Positions 8,445 through 16,418 of a stretch of DNA of 64,000 nt are shown here, piece after piece; position 1 is the first letter of the stretch, and each line of letters opens with the position of its first letter. Made by a program: the position numbers and the translations under genes. Origin of the DNA: Sphingomonas pruni NBRC 15498 (GTDB lineage Bacteria; Pseudomonadota; Alphaproteobacteria; Sphingomonadales; Sphingomonadaceae); assembly GCF_001598455.1 (NCBI RefSeq), contig NZ_BCYZ01000004.1, positions 1-64,000 on the forward strand. Direction: 5' to 3'. The notes below the pieces were generated by a model. The model worked only from the letters and a program-made list of their open reading frames with translations. It had not been told where the DNA came from and did not search any database.

Positions 8445-9719
8445 TCAGTGATACGGCCTTAGCGCGACTAGCTGTCCCCGCGCCTTTGGGCCGGCAGTGA
8501 ACGCACCGCCATCGGTTGCAACATACAGCGTGTCGCGATCATCGGGGCCGCGCCCGAATACGGCATCGGTCGCGCCGACAATGTGCTGGCGTGCATCGGC
8601 AATGATCGTGCGCCGGCCATCAGGCGTGACGCGGACCAGTGTGTTGTAGGGATGCGTGGTCACGAACAGCGACCCGTCCTTGCCGATCGCGAAATCGTCA
8701 CCGGGGATTCCGCGCGCTACCAGTGTTGGCGCACCGAAGCGGCCGTCCTTGCCCAGCGGGTATTTCAAGACTTCGGTCGAGTCCGATACCGTAACGATCA
8801 TGTCGTGGCCGGCAAAGTGCAGGCCATTGGCCCCCGGCGCGAGCGCGATGAACGGGCGTGCGGCAAGGCGCTGGTCGCGCAGCGCGACCTCAGCCTTGCC
8901 GGTCGCGGGATCAATCCGCCAGACCTGCGCCAGGCTGCTGTCGGTAGAGTAAAGCATGCCGTCGGGCCCGAAATCCAGGCCATTGGGCCAGGCACCGCTG
9001 GGGAGCGTCGCGATCTTCGCCGCCGCACCGCTGGGCGTCACGCGCCAGATCCCCGGCTGCCGTCCATTGCTCGTCATGTAAAGGGTACCGTCATGAGCGA
9101 CCGCGATCACTCCGGCGGTTGACCCGACAGGCGTCGCCAAGAGCACCTGCTCCGCGCCATCCGGTCGGCGGGCAATGATCTGACCATGCGCCCGCGCAAA
9201 ATACGCGCTGCTGGTGAAATCCAGTCCCATACTGGCCGCGAGATACAGCGTGCCATCGGCGCCAGCGGCAATGCCCTCAAAACCGACACCCTCACCATAG
9301 GTCTTGATGACCCGCGCAGGTACCGGGCGGTAGTCAAGCGCATCGGCCTTGGGGAGGCTCAGCACTTTCAGCCCCAGCGGTTGCAGGACCGCGACCCCGG
9401 TCGAGGCCAGGACGACGATGGTCGAGAGCACCCAGCTAGACCGTCCGCCACCCAGCTTGCTGACCATGGCGAGCGCCCCGGTCACAACGATCGTCAACAC
9501 CGCGACGAAGAATGCGAGGAACGGCACCAGCGTCGACACGATCATGCCAATCCCCGGCAGCACCGTTAGTGCGGCCAGCAGCATGCGGGCTAGCCCGGAG
9601 ACCGGAAGCGGCCGGAGCAGCATCACAGCGCGCGGCCAGCGTAAGGCTGTGCCAAAGGCCGCCACCAGAAAGACAGCGCCAACCAGCGCTTCGAGCAGGA
9701 TTGTCAGATAAGGCATCAT
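8445..9719 (-). CDS. Membrane-anchored SMP-30/gluconolactonase-like beta-propeller with N-terminal DoxX-like domain
   Basis: A 424-residue fusion. Residues 1-115 contain four hydrophobic helices arranged like the small DoxX/DoxD membrane family. Residues 130-424 form a six-bladed propeller with repeated GxDGxLY blades (AGADGTLYLA, AHDGTLYMTS, FGPDGMLYST, IGKDGSLFVT), as in SMP-30/gluconolactonase/LRE proteins, which hydrolyse lactones or bind ligands. The propeller probably faces the periplasm. It is transcribed with or under control of the MarR gene just upstream; a TAGGAAGCTA site lies 11 bp before its start and another 61 bp before. Substrate unknown. Confidence 0.72.
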   Translation of the reverse strand: MMPYLTILLEALVGAVFLVAAFGTALRWPRAVMLLRPLPVSGLARMLLAALTVLPGIGMIVSTLVPFLAFFVAVLTIVVTGALAMVSKLGGGRSSWVLSTIVVLASTGVAVLQPLGLKVLSLPKADALDYRPVPARVIKTYGEGVGFEGIAAGADGTLYLAASMGLDFTSSAYFARAHGQIIARRPDGAEQVLLATPVGSTAGVIAVAHDGTLYMTSNGRQPGIWRVTPSGAAAKIATLPSGAWPNGLDFGPDGMLYSTDSSLAQVWRIDPATGKAEVALRDQRLAARPFIALAPGANGLHFAGHDMIVTVSDSTEVLKYPLGKDGRFGAPTLVARGIPGDDFAIGKDGSLFVTTHPYNTLVRVTPDGRRTIIADARQHIVGATDAVFGRGPDDRDTLYVATDGGAFTAGPKARGQLVALRPYH

Positions 9720-9730
9720 AAATACTCCGA

Positions 9731-9740
9731 TAGGAAGCTA
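9731..9740. promoter_or_regulatory. Candidate MarR operator, copy 1
   Basis: TAGGAAGCTA, 11 bp upstream of the propeller gene start. The same decamer recurs at 9781 and, with one change, at 10246; its outer TAG/CTA ends are palindromic. Confidence 0.5.
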
Positions 9741-9780
9741 ACAGTTGAAGCGGGGCGCTGCGGCGAAACGCGTTATTCAA

Positions 9781-9790
9781 TAGGAAGCTA
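9781..9790. promoter_or_regulatory. Candidate MarR operator, copy 2
   Basis: TAGGAAGCTA, identical to the copy at 9731 and 50 bp (about five helical turns) from it, in the gap between the MarR gene and the propeller gene. Confidence 0.5.
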
Positions 9791-9814
9791 TCGTTTCAGT
9801 CAAAAAAAGGCGGG

Positions 9815-10240
9815 TCAGGTCAGCGCGTCGAGATTGACTTCGACACGCTTCAGTGCCTGCATGAACCCGGCGCGCTCGTCCTCGGTAAAGCCCTTGAACA
9901 TCTGCCCGACCAGCGCCTCGCCCGCCAAACAGAACTCTTCCGACGCGCACAACGCGCGTGCCTTGAGCGACAGATGGATCGTCTTGGTGCGTGCGTCCGC
10001 CTCATTCGACCGCCGCTCGACATGCCCTTCGCGTTCGAGCACGTCGATGATATTGGTCAGCGTCGGCGAGGCAATCGCCAGTCGTTGCTGCAGTTCACGA
10101 TGCGGCAGCCCGTCATGGTGCATTAGCAATTGAAGCACGTCGAATTGCGCGCTGGTCAGGTTGAACCGGCGCACGGTGTGGTCCAGCGCATGTCGCAGCG
10201 CCAGATAGGCTTTCTTTAGTTCGAGTGTGGGGTGCGACAT
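9815..10240 (-). CDS. MarR-family transcriptional regulator
   Basis: A 141-residue winged-helix regulator of usual MarR length: dimerisation helices at the ends, recognition region HRELQQRLAIASPTLTNIIDVLEREGHVERR (about residues 51-81) and the wing with DARTKTIHLSLKARAL. It reads in the same direction as the propeller gene 95 bp downstream. TAGGATGCTA lies 6 bp upstream of its start and two TAGGAAGCTA copies lie before the propeller gene. That arrangement fits autoregulation plus repression of the neighbour, as is usual in the family. Confidence 0.85.
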   Translation of the reverse strand: MSHPTLELKKAYLALRHALDHTVRRFNLTSAQFDVLQLLMHHDGLPHRELQQRLAIASPTLTNIIDVLEREGHVERRSNEADARTKTIHLSLKARALCASEEFCLAGEALVGQMFKGFTEDERAGFMQALKRVEVNLDALT

Positions 10241-10245
10241 ACCAG

Positions 10246-10255
10246 TAGGATGCTA
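10246..10255. promoter_or_regulatory. Candidate MarR operator, copy 3
   Basis: TAGGATGCTA just upstream of the marR start, differing at one base from the two copies before the propeller gene. The position fits autorepression. Confidence 0.5.
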
Positions 10256-10374
10256 CCGAAAACCTCAGATGTCAATGGCGTTCAGTTGCGCACTTCAGCA
10301 GACCGTCGCCGACACGCCAAGACGGGCATTCCTGCTGGGCGCAACTGTCTGCGCTTCTCGGCATATTTCTAACG

Positions 10375-10455
10375 GCTAGACGGCAGCTTTCGGGGACAGG
10401 CGCTTAGCTATCCAGTGGCCGATTGGTAGGGCGCTAAGCGGACGATGTTGGGCGA
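10375..10455. repeat. Degenerate intergenic element, copy A
   Basis: The segment GGCAGCTTTCGGG, followed about 30 bp later by TGGCCGATTGGTAGGGCGC, resembles GGCGGCTTTCGGA and TGGCCGAAATTAGGGCGC at 12445-12495. Both are in gene-free gaps. They look like diverged copies of one dispersed element. The rest of this 279-bp gap (10256-10534) shows nothing else. Confidence 0.35.
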
Positions 10456-10534
10456 CCGGCACGCAACAGCGGCGACCATTTGCGAAAGAGACCGCCTCGC
10501 GGGGTTCTCTCCGGTGGCGAAATGAGAAACGTCA

Positions 10535-11353
10535 TCAAGACCTGATGAACGCGAGCAGGTCGGGGTTGAGGATATCGGCATGGGTGGTCAGCATGCCGTG
10601 GGGGTAGCCGGGATAGGTCTTGAGCGACCCTTTTTCGAGCAGATCGACCGCGCGCGGTACGGAGCTGGCGAAGGGAACGACCTGATCGGCCTCGCCGTGC
10701 ATCACCAGCACCGGCACCGTGATCCTCTTGAGGTCGTCAGTATAGTCCTCAAGCCAGGAGGCGACGGTCGCGTAATGGGCGAGGGCGCCGCCGGCCATGC
10801 CCTGGCGCCACCAGTTGGCGATGACCGCCTCCGAAGGCTCGGCGCCGTCCAGGTTGTAGCCATAGAACGGGTTCTCGGGCACGAAACGGAAGAACTCCGC
10901 CCGGTTGCCCAGCACGCCCGCACGGATCGCTTCGAACCACTCCGGCGGCTGACCGGACGGATTGTCCTCGCTCCGGTACATATTGGGCGTGAGCGAGGCG
11001 ACCAGCACCGCCTTGGCCACGCGGTCCTGGTGACGCGCGACATAGCGCGCCACCTCACCGCCACCGGTCGAATGCCCGATATGGATCGCGTCTCGCAGAT
11101 CGAGATGTTCGGTCAGTGCCGCAAGGTCCGCAACCCAATGGTCCATGTCATTGCCGGTGCTGGGCTGGTCGGACCGGCCATGGCCACGCCGGTCGTGGGC
11201 GATGACCCGATAACCGTGCTGCAGGAAGAACATCATCTGGGCATCCCAGTCGTCCGCCGACAGCGGCCAGCCATGGCTGAAAACGATCGGCTGACCCGAT
11301 CCCCAGTCCTTGTAGAAGATGTTTACGCCGTCTTTGGTGATGATCGTAGGCAT
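10535..11353 (-). CDS. Alpha/beta hydrolase, non-heme chloroperoxidase/esterase type
   Basis: A 272-residue cytosolic hydrolase. The nucleophile is in GHSTGGG (Ser about 95), the acid in HGEADQVVPF and the histidine in YPGYPHGML, the Ser-Asp-His triad of cofactor-free haloperoxidases and related esterases. The N-terminus ITKDGVNIFYKDWGSGQPIVFSHGWPLSADDWD is diagnostic of that subgroup. ATG 11353 is chosen because AGGGAG precedes it and homology begins there; a longer open frame runs upstream. It is divergent from a LysR gene 102 bp away, which probably regulates it. Physiological substrate unknown. Confidence 0.88.
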   Translation of the reverse strand: MPTIITKDGVNIFYKDWGSGQPIVFSHGWPLSADDWDAQMMFFLQHGYRVIAHDRRGHGRSDQPSTGNDMDHWVADLAALTEHLDLRDAIHIGHSTGGGEVARYVARHQDRVAKAVLVASLTPNMYRSEDNPSGQPPEWFEAIRAGVLGNRAEFFRFVPENPFYGYNLDGAEPSEAVIANWWRQGMAGGALAHYATVASWLEDYTDDLKRITVPVLVMHGEADQVVPFASSVPRAVDLLEKGSLKTYPGYPHGMLTTHADILNPDLLAFIRS

Positions 11354-11455
11354 TCCGCTCTCCCTGTTGAGGCAGGCGCGAGATAACTGCTCGCTCCGAC
11401 GCCGACAAAGACCTTGTCTGGCCAAGCTATGCCTGAGCGGTATAGCACGTGGTTC

Positions 11456-12340
11456 ATGGATCTGCGCCATCTTCGCTATTTCATCGCGGTCGCCGAGCGC
11501 GGGAGCGTGCTCGCGGCCGCGCAACAGCAGCTCAACACCTCACAGCCGTCGCTGAGCCGTCAAATCCGCGATCTTGAGGCCGAGATCGGTGTGAAATTGC
11601 TGGACCGGCAAGCAAGGGGCGTCTCGCTCACAGAAGCTGGGAAAGTCTTTCTGGATCACGCAAGACTGGCGCTTGCACAGGTCGAAGCCGCGGTCGAAGG
11701 TGCCCAGCGCGCGGGCCGACCAGAGCGGCCCGTGTTCGCTATCGGATTTCTCGCCGGCCATGAGGCCTGGCTGCCAAGCGTGATGCGCATTCTCCGGGAA
11801 GAGGCCCCCGGCGTTGAATTCAAACTTTCAAGCCAGTCGTCGCCTGAACTCGCCCTCGCATTGGTACGAGGCAGTCTGGATGCCGCACTCATGCGGCGAG
11901 AGGAGAACGTCGCCAACCTATGCTTCAAAAGCCTATCCGCGGAACCATTGATCGTGATGTTGCCCGCTAACCACCATTTGACCACACGCGAGACAATTAC
12001 ACCGCAGGAGCTTGCCGAAGAAATTTACGTTGGTTCTGCGACCGCCTCTCCAGCAGTAGATGCAATCGTCAAAAAATATGCTGTGAGGGCCGGCATAAAC
12101 CTCAACCCCAGATTCGATGCCGGAAGCCTTTCCGCGACGATATCCGTGGTTGTGTCATGTGGCGGAGTTACGCTCATCCCGGCCTACGCTGAGGATCTTT
12201 TGACCCCAAACGTAGTCGCGCGGCCGCTGGCGGGCACACCCCCGACAATCGAGCTTGCGTTGGGTTACAGCCCGGCGAACAGCTCGCGTCTGCTGCAGAA
12301 GCTGCTGACTCGGACGAATCACATACTGAAAGCGAATTAG
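11456..12340 (+). CDS. LysR-family transcriptional regulator
   Basis: A 294-residue LysR regulator. The N-terminal helix-turn-helix (MDLRHLRYFIAVAERGSVL, then LNTSQPSLSRQIRDLEAEIGVKLLDR) is followed by a substrate-binding-like effector domain (FAIGFLAGHEAWLPSVMRILRE onward). Start ATG 11456 fits the family's short N-terminus; an in-frame ATG 42 bp upstream would add non-conserved residues. The gene diverges from the alpha/beta hydrolase at 10535, the classic LysR target arrangement. Its third position is visibly less GC-rich toward the 3' end than that of its neighbours, which may hint at a transferred or drifting gene. Confidence 0.9.
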   Translation: MDLRHLRYFIAVAERGSVLAAAQQQLNTSQPSLSRQIRDLEAEIGVKLLDRQARGVSLTEAGKVFLDHARLALAQVEAAVEGAQRAGRPERPVFAIGFLAGHEAWLPSVMRILREEAPGVEFKLSSQSSPELALALVRGSLDAALMRREENVANLCFKSLSAEPLIVMLPANHHLTTRETITPQELAEEIYVGSATASPAVDAIVKKYAVRAGINLNPRFDAGSLSATISVVVSCGGVTLIPAYAEDLLTPNVVARPLAGTPPTIELALGYSPANSSRLLQKLLTRTNHILKAN

Positions 12341-12439
12341 CTCACGACCCGCCGGAAACACCCGCGATCGACGTCCAAGCACGTGCAAATCGACAGCTGG
12401 AATTTTTCTAACTCGGTAGTTCTGACGTCAGCTAGACAA

Positions 12440-12605
12440 AATGGCGGCTTTCGGACTCAGTAGGCCCTGTCCGGAATGGCCGAAATTAGGGCGCATAACG
12501 GTCACTCATTCCAATGAGATCGCATGACTGCTTTCCACCCGATCTCAGACGTTCACGCCTTCCGCCGATAGCGGTCGTTTATGGGTTCACGACCTAAGAC
12601 GCAGA
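12440..12605. repeat. Degenerate intergenic element, copy B
   Basis: This part of the 286-bp gap between the LysR and ThuA genes holds GGCGGCTTTCGGA and TGGCCGAAATTAGGGCGC, similar to copy A at 10375. It also holds AGCGGTCGTTTATGGGTTCACGA, which resembles the reverse complement of 44800-44840 (AGCGGTCATTCGGTTCACG). No coding frame is credible. Confidence 0.35.
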
Positions 12606-12626
12606 CCTAACCGACGCCGAGCAACG

Positions 12627-13472
12627 TCAGCAGCCAGTCCCCTCGGCGCGCGCGGCCCAGCGGATCGCGCCGCTGATCATCTTCTGGTGGAGCGGTTCCG
12701 AATAGGTCTCCGCCTTATGGCCGAGTGCGGAGAAGAACATCCTTCCCTTGCCGATACAGCGCGTCCAGATGATCGGATGCGGACTGCCCATCCGCACGCG
12801 CTCGGGGAAAGGTTCGTAGCTGGTCTCGTCGAGCGTCGCGAGGATGTGCGTGCCGTAACCGGTCGGCACCCGATCGAACGAATACCATTCCTCGGTACGC
12901 ACCCATTTGGCCGGCAGGTCCCGCGTCGCCGGGTTGCCGCGGTCGATCACGTCGATCGTCCCCTGCTGGAACTGCTTGGGGCGCCCGGTATGACCGATGA
13001 ACTGCGCGCCGATCAGCACGTGCGGATACCAGGCCCAGTCGTAGCTCGGGTCGCCGCCCGCGCCGTGGAGCAGCACGACTCCGCCGCCCTGCTCGATCCA
13101 GCTCTTGAACGCTGCGCGCTGCTTGTCATCGAAGATCGTTCCGCTCGTGCTGTTGAGCACGACGACCGAAAATCTGGCGAGGTCGCGGGGATTCATGACC
13201 GCGGCATTCTCGGTCACGAATATGTCGCGCCCCAGGCCCCGAACGATCTCGCCGACAGCCTTGTTCGCGGCCGGAATCTGGTCGGGATCGCGAAAGCCGT
13301 TGGTCTTGGAGAGCACCAACACCGCCCCCTTGCGCAATGCCGGGATCGCCGGCGGGACCGTGTCCATGACCGGCGCCGGCCAGTTGCGCGGATCGCGCGG
13401 CGGCGGCGCCACGGGCGCGGGACTTGCGGCTTGGAGCGCGATCGCGAACGCCAGCGCAGCACGCAACATCAT
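12627..13472 (-). CDS. Periplasmic ThuA-domain protein
   Basis: A 281-residue protein with an N-terminal signal peptide (MMLRAALAFAIALQAASPAPV). The body is a ThuA/glutamine-amidotransferase-like fold: KGAVLVLSKTNGFRD, then FSVVVLNSTSGTIFDDKQRAAFKSWIEQGGGVVLLHGAG, then HPIIWTRCIGKGRMFFSALGH. ThuA proteins occur with disaccharide or glycoside degradation and many are annotated as 3-keto-glycoside processing proteins, but the activity is not settled. It lies 38 bp downstream of the sugar dehydrogenase gene on the same strand, suggesting an operon and a role in sugar or glycoside use. Confidence 0.82.
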   Translation of the reverse strand: MMLRAALAFAIALQAASPAPVAPPPRDPRNWPAPVMDTVPPAIPALRKGAVLVLSKTNGFRDPDQIPAANKAVGEIVRGLGRDIFVTENAAVMNPRDLARFSVVVLNSTSGTIFDDKQRAAFKSWIEQGGGVVLLHGAGGDPSYDWAWYPHVLIGAQFIGHTGRPKQFQQGTIDVIDRGNPATRDLPAKWVRTEEWYSFDRVPTGYGTHILATLDETSYEPFPERVRMGSPHPIIWTRCIGKGRMFFSALGHKAETYSEPLHQKMISGAIRWAARAEGTGC

Positions 13473-13510
13473 CGCTTACTCCTTCAAGCTTTCTGGCTGT
13501 CGCTGGATGA

Positions 13511-14434
13511 TCACCACTCGAACGCGTCGCCGGTCACACGTTCGGCGATCAGGAACGCGTCCGCCACGATCTGAAGCGGCCGCAAGTCGACATCGCTTTT
13601 CCCGGTCGCGACCAATTCCGCGAAGCGCCGGTAGAGACTGGGATATTCCGAGTCCGCCGCCTCGCGCGGCGGCTCGTCGGGCAGACGCAGGATCGAGCCG
13701 CCCATCGAGAGCACCATCGTGCCGGCATCGGTGTCGACCTCGATGTCCCAGGTCTGCGGGCCGGTTTGTAGAAAATCGAATTCGGCCGAGACCGGTACGA
13801 TGCCCGACATCAGCTCGAGCATCGCCTTGAGCGGGCCTTGCCTGCCGGACGGCACAGTGATCGTTGCGGCATCGACCCGCAACGGATCGGGCAGGATTCG
13901 GGTCGCGATCGAAAGGGCGTTGATACCCGGATCGAACACGCCGAACCCGCCCGCCTCCAGGATCCAGTCCTGCCCCGGATGCCAGCGACGAATATCCTCT
14001 CGCCACGCGATCCGGACCGCATCGATCCGGCGTTCGGCGAGCCAGGCGCGCGCCGGCTCGACGCCGGCTGCTTCGCGCGAATGCCAAGTGGCGAACAGCA
14101 CCACGCCTTTCGCTTGCGCCAGTTCGGCCAGCGCAACCGCCTCGGAAATGGTCGCGGCGGGCGGCTTCTCCATCATGACGTGCAGCCCTGCCTCAATCGC
14201 GGCGCGCGCCTGATCGAAACGGCCGCGCGGCGGCGTGCATAAAGATACGGCGTCAAGCGCGACATCGCTGTCGAGCATCGCCTCGATCGTGGGAAAGTTG
14301 GCGACGTCGTCGAGCGTCGCGTTGCGGCTGGCAATCGCGACAAGATCGAAATCGGGGTCTGCGGCGAGCGCCGGCAGATGCTGATCCCTCGCGATCTTGC
14401 CGAGCCCTACCAGTCCGATCCGCAACGTCTTCAT
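13511..14434 (-). CDS. Gfo/Idh/MocA-family sugar 1-dehydrogenase (D-galactose / L-arabinose 1-dehydrogenase type)
   Basis: A 307-residue NAD(P)-dependent oxidoreductase. The Rossmann motif GLVGLGKIARDQHLPAL is at the N-terminus, and the EKPPAATISEA segment carries the conserved EKP lysine. Length and sequence agree with the bacterial galactose/arabinose 1-dehydrogenases that make the aldonolactone, the first step of the pathway completed by the dehydratase at 2608 and the genes at 1-1802. The start is the ATG at 14434 where the Rossmann fold begins; the open frame continues about 240 codons upstream without homology. A candidate GntR site lies 18 bp upstream. Confidence 0.85.
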   Translation of the reverse strand: MKTLRIGLVGLGKIARDQHLPALAADPDFDLVAIASRNATLDDVANFPTIEAMLDSDVALDAVSLCTPPRGRFDQARAAIEAGLHVMMEKPPAATISEAVALAELAQAKGVVLFATWHSREAAGVEPARAWLAERRIDAVRIAWREDIRRWHPGQDWILEAGGFGVFDPGINALSIATRILPDPLRVDAATITVPSGRQGPLKAMLELMSGIVPVSAEFDFLQTGPQTWDIEVDTDAGTMVLSMGGSILRLPDEPPREAADSEYPSLYRRFAELVATGKSDVDLRPLQIVADAFLIAERVTGDAFEW

Positions 14435-14451
14435 GCCCGCTCCCTGCCCAA

Positions 14452-14470
14452 ATATATAATCATACATATT
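14452..14470. promoter_or_regulatory. Candidate GntR operator, site 2
   Basis: ATATATAATCATACATATT, 18-36 bp upstream of the sugar 1-dehydrogenase start and in the divergent region with the SGNH hydrolase gene. It matches the site at 4523 over its first eleven bases and also at ACA. Confidence 0.5.
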
Positions 14471-14596
14471 CCTACCGAGCGGCTGTGCTGCTAGCAACCG
14501 CGTATCGGCAAGACGCCGATATGAAGGATCGCCGGACAGGCGCGTACCGAGGGATGATCGGTCGACAGTGACGTCCGCTGCCAAGGGAGAATCGCC

Positions 14597-15430
14597 ATGC
14601 CCATCCGCGTCCTCGCCTGTCTGGCCGTCCTTCTGCTTGCTCCGGTTGCAGCTCATGCGCGCGACGAACCGGATGTTTGTGCCGCGGAGCCGGCAACGCC
14701 CGCTGAAGTGAAGGCCTATCAGGTCGTCGCGGACGCCGCGCGCGCTGCCGGACGCAAACCGGATTTGCCCGCTCCTGCGGTAAGCGCCGCTTATGCCGCC
14801 TGGCAGCAGAAGCTGTGGGCGGTCGATTTCCCCGGCGTCTGCCGATACAGAACCGCCAATGCCGCACTGCCGCCTGCGACCAAGCGCCGCATCGTCTTCT
14901 TCGGCGATTCGATCACCGAGCGGTGGATCATGCTGCGCCCGGACTTCTTTGCCGGCGATCGCGTGGACCGCGGCATCGGAGGGCAAACCACGCGCCAGAT
15001 GATCGGCCGATTTCGCGCCGACGTGATCGAGCTCCATCCCGCCGTCGTGCACATCCTGGCCGGGATCAACGATCTCGCCGGCGCGACCGGCCCGACCAGC
15101 CTGTCCGAAATCGAAGGCAATCTCGCCTCGATGGCCGAGCTCGCGCGTGCTCACAACATCAAGGTCGTGTTGAGCACGGTTCTTCCCGCACGCACGCTCG
15201 GCGGCCGGTCGGGATATGATCCGGCACCGGACATCGCATCGCTGAATGCATGGCTACGCGCCTATGCGGCGCGCGAGGGTTTCGGCTTCGTCGACTATCA
15301 TGCCGCACTCGACGATGGTGCGCACGGTCAGTCGATGGACAATTCGGCCGACGGCATTCATCCAACCGCCGCCGGCTATGCGATCATGGAGCCACTGGCA
15401 GAGAAGGCCTTCGCCCGCGCCGTTCGCTGA
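14597..15430 (+). CDS. Secreted SGNH/GDSL-type hydrolase
   Basis: A 277-residue protein with a signal peptide (RVLACLAVLLLAPVAAHA, cleavage near residue 21). SGNH blocks: FFGDSITERW (Ser about 105), the block II glycine in RGIGGQTT (about 128), AGINDL (Asn about 158), and the Asp-His pair in DGIHPTAAG (about 252-255). Such enzymes deacylate sugars, polysaccharides or lipids in the periplasm or outside. Its place between the sugar dehydrogenase and aldo/keto reductase genes suggests removal of acyl groups from plant-derived sugars before uptake. Start ATG 14597 follows AAGGGAGAATCGCC. Confidence 0.86.
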   Translation: MPIRVLACLAVLLLAPVAAHARDEPDVCAAEPATPAEVKAYQVVADAARAAGRKPDLPAPAVSAAYAAWQQKLWAVDFPGVCRYRTANAALPPATKRRIVFFGDSITERWIMLRPDFFAGDRVDRGIGGQTTRQMIGRFRADVIELHPAVVHILAGINDLAGATGPTSLSEIEGNLASMAELARAHNIKVVLSTVLPARTLGGRSGYDPAPDIASLNAWLRAYAAREGFGFVDYHAALDDGAHGQSMDNSADGIHPTAAGYAIMEPLAEKAFARAVR

Positions 15431-15479
15431 CGTTCCCGAGCAACGGGACCGGCCGCTTCGCGTCGATTGGAGAGACATC

Positions 15480-15498
15480 GCAATTAATCATACTATAC
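15480..15498. promoter_or_regulatory. Candidate GntR operator, site 3
   Basis: GCAATTAATCATACTATAC, 48-66 bp upstream of the aldo/keto reductase start. It shares TAATCATAC with the site at 14452. Confidence 0.42.
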
Positions 15499-15545
15499 GA
15501 TGCGATGGGCCGATCCTATATCGCGGCATCCTATCGGAGTCGGAC

Positions 15546-16370
15546 ATGCCCCAGCCCTACATCACCCTCAACGACGGCAGCAAAATTCCCCAGATCGGGC
15601 TCGGTACCTATCAAGCGGCCGCAGACCGCACGGCTGCGATGGTCGAAACGGCGCTCGGCATCGGATACCGCCACATCGATACCGCGATGATCTATCGCAA
15701 CGAGGCGGGAGTCGGGGACGGCTTGCGTGCCAGCGGGCTGCCGCGCGAGGACGTCTTTATCACGACCAAATTGTGGAACACCGACCAGGGCAGAGACTCT
15801 GCGCGAGCTGCGTTCAATGCCAGCCTCGATCGGCTGAAGCTCGATTATGTCGACCTGTATCTGATCCACTGGCCGGTGCCCGGGCGCGATCTCTACGTCG
15901 AATCCTGGGAGACGCTGATCCGGCTGCGCGAGGAAGGCCTGGCGCGTGCCATCGGCGTTTCCAATTTCCTGCCCGACCAGATCGATCGCCTGATCGAAGC
16001 GACGGGTGTCGTGCCCGTCGTAAATCAGATCGAATGCCACCCGGCCTTTCAGCAGGCGTCGGCGCGCGCCGAGAACGCAAAACGAAAGGTGGCCGTCCAA
16101 TCCTGGAGCCCGTTGGGACAAGGCGAACTGCTCGGCAACGCCGTGCTGAAAGGGCTGGCGGAGAAGCACGATCGCACCGTCGCGCAGATCATCCTGCGCT
16201 GGCATGTGCAGAACGACCTGATCGTCATCCCCAAGACCGTCAACGAGAACCGGATGCGCGAGAATCTCGATATTCTCACTTTCACGCTCGACGCCGACGA
16301 TATGGCGGCGATCGCGGCGCTCGACGAGCCAGACGGGAGAATGGGACCCGATCCACTGACATTCGAATGA
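15546..16370 (+). CDS. Aldo/keto reductase (2,5-diketo-D-gluconate reductase-like)
   Basis: A 274-residue NADPH-dependent TIM-barrel reductase. Catalytic positions are visible: Asp and Tyr in DTAMIYRNEAGVG, Lys in FITTKLWN and His in LIHWP; the cofactor site VIPKTVNENRMREN is near the C-terminus. It probably reduces a keto- or aldo-sugar derivative. ATG 15546 is where homology starts; the open frame runs further upstream over the end of the SGNH gene and should be ignored. It follows the SGNH gene by 115 bp with its own candidate GntR site, so it is likely a co-regulated unit. Confidence 0.88.
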   Translation: MPQPYITLNDGSKIPQIGLGTYQAAADRTAAMVETALGIGYRHIDTAMIYRNEAGVGDGLRASGLPREDVFITTKLWNTDQGRDSARAAFNASLDRLKLDYVDLYLIHWPVPGRDLYVESWETLIRLREEGLARAIGVSNFLPDQIDRLIEATGVVPVVNQIECHPAFQQASARAENAKRKVAVQSWSPLGQGELLGNAVLKGLAEKHDRTVAQIILRWHVQNDLIVIPKTVNENRMRENLDILTFTLDADDMAAIAALDEPDGRMGPDPLTFE

Positions 16371-16418
16371 TCGTCCTGCCGCGGCGCAACGGAGACAGGC
16401 CGAAGCGCAAGCGGCGAG

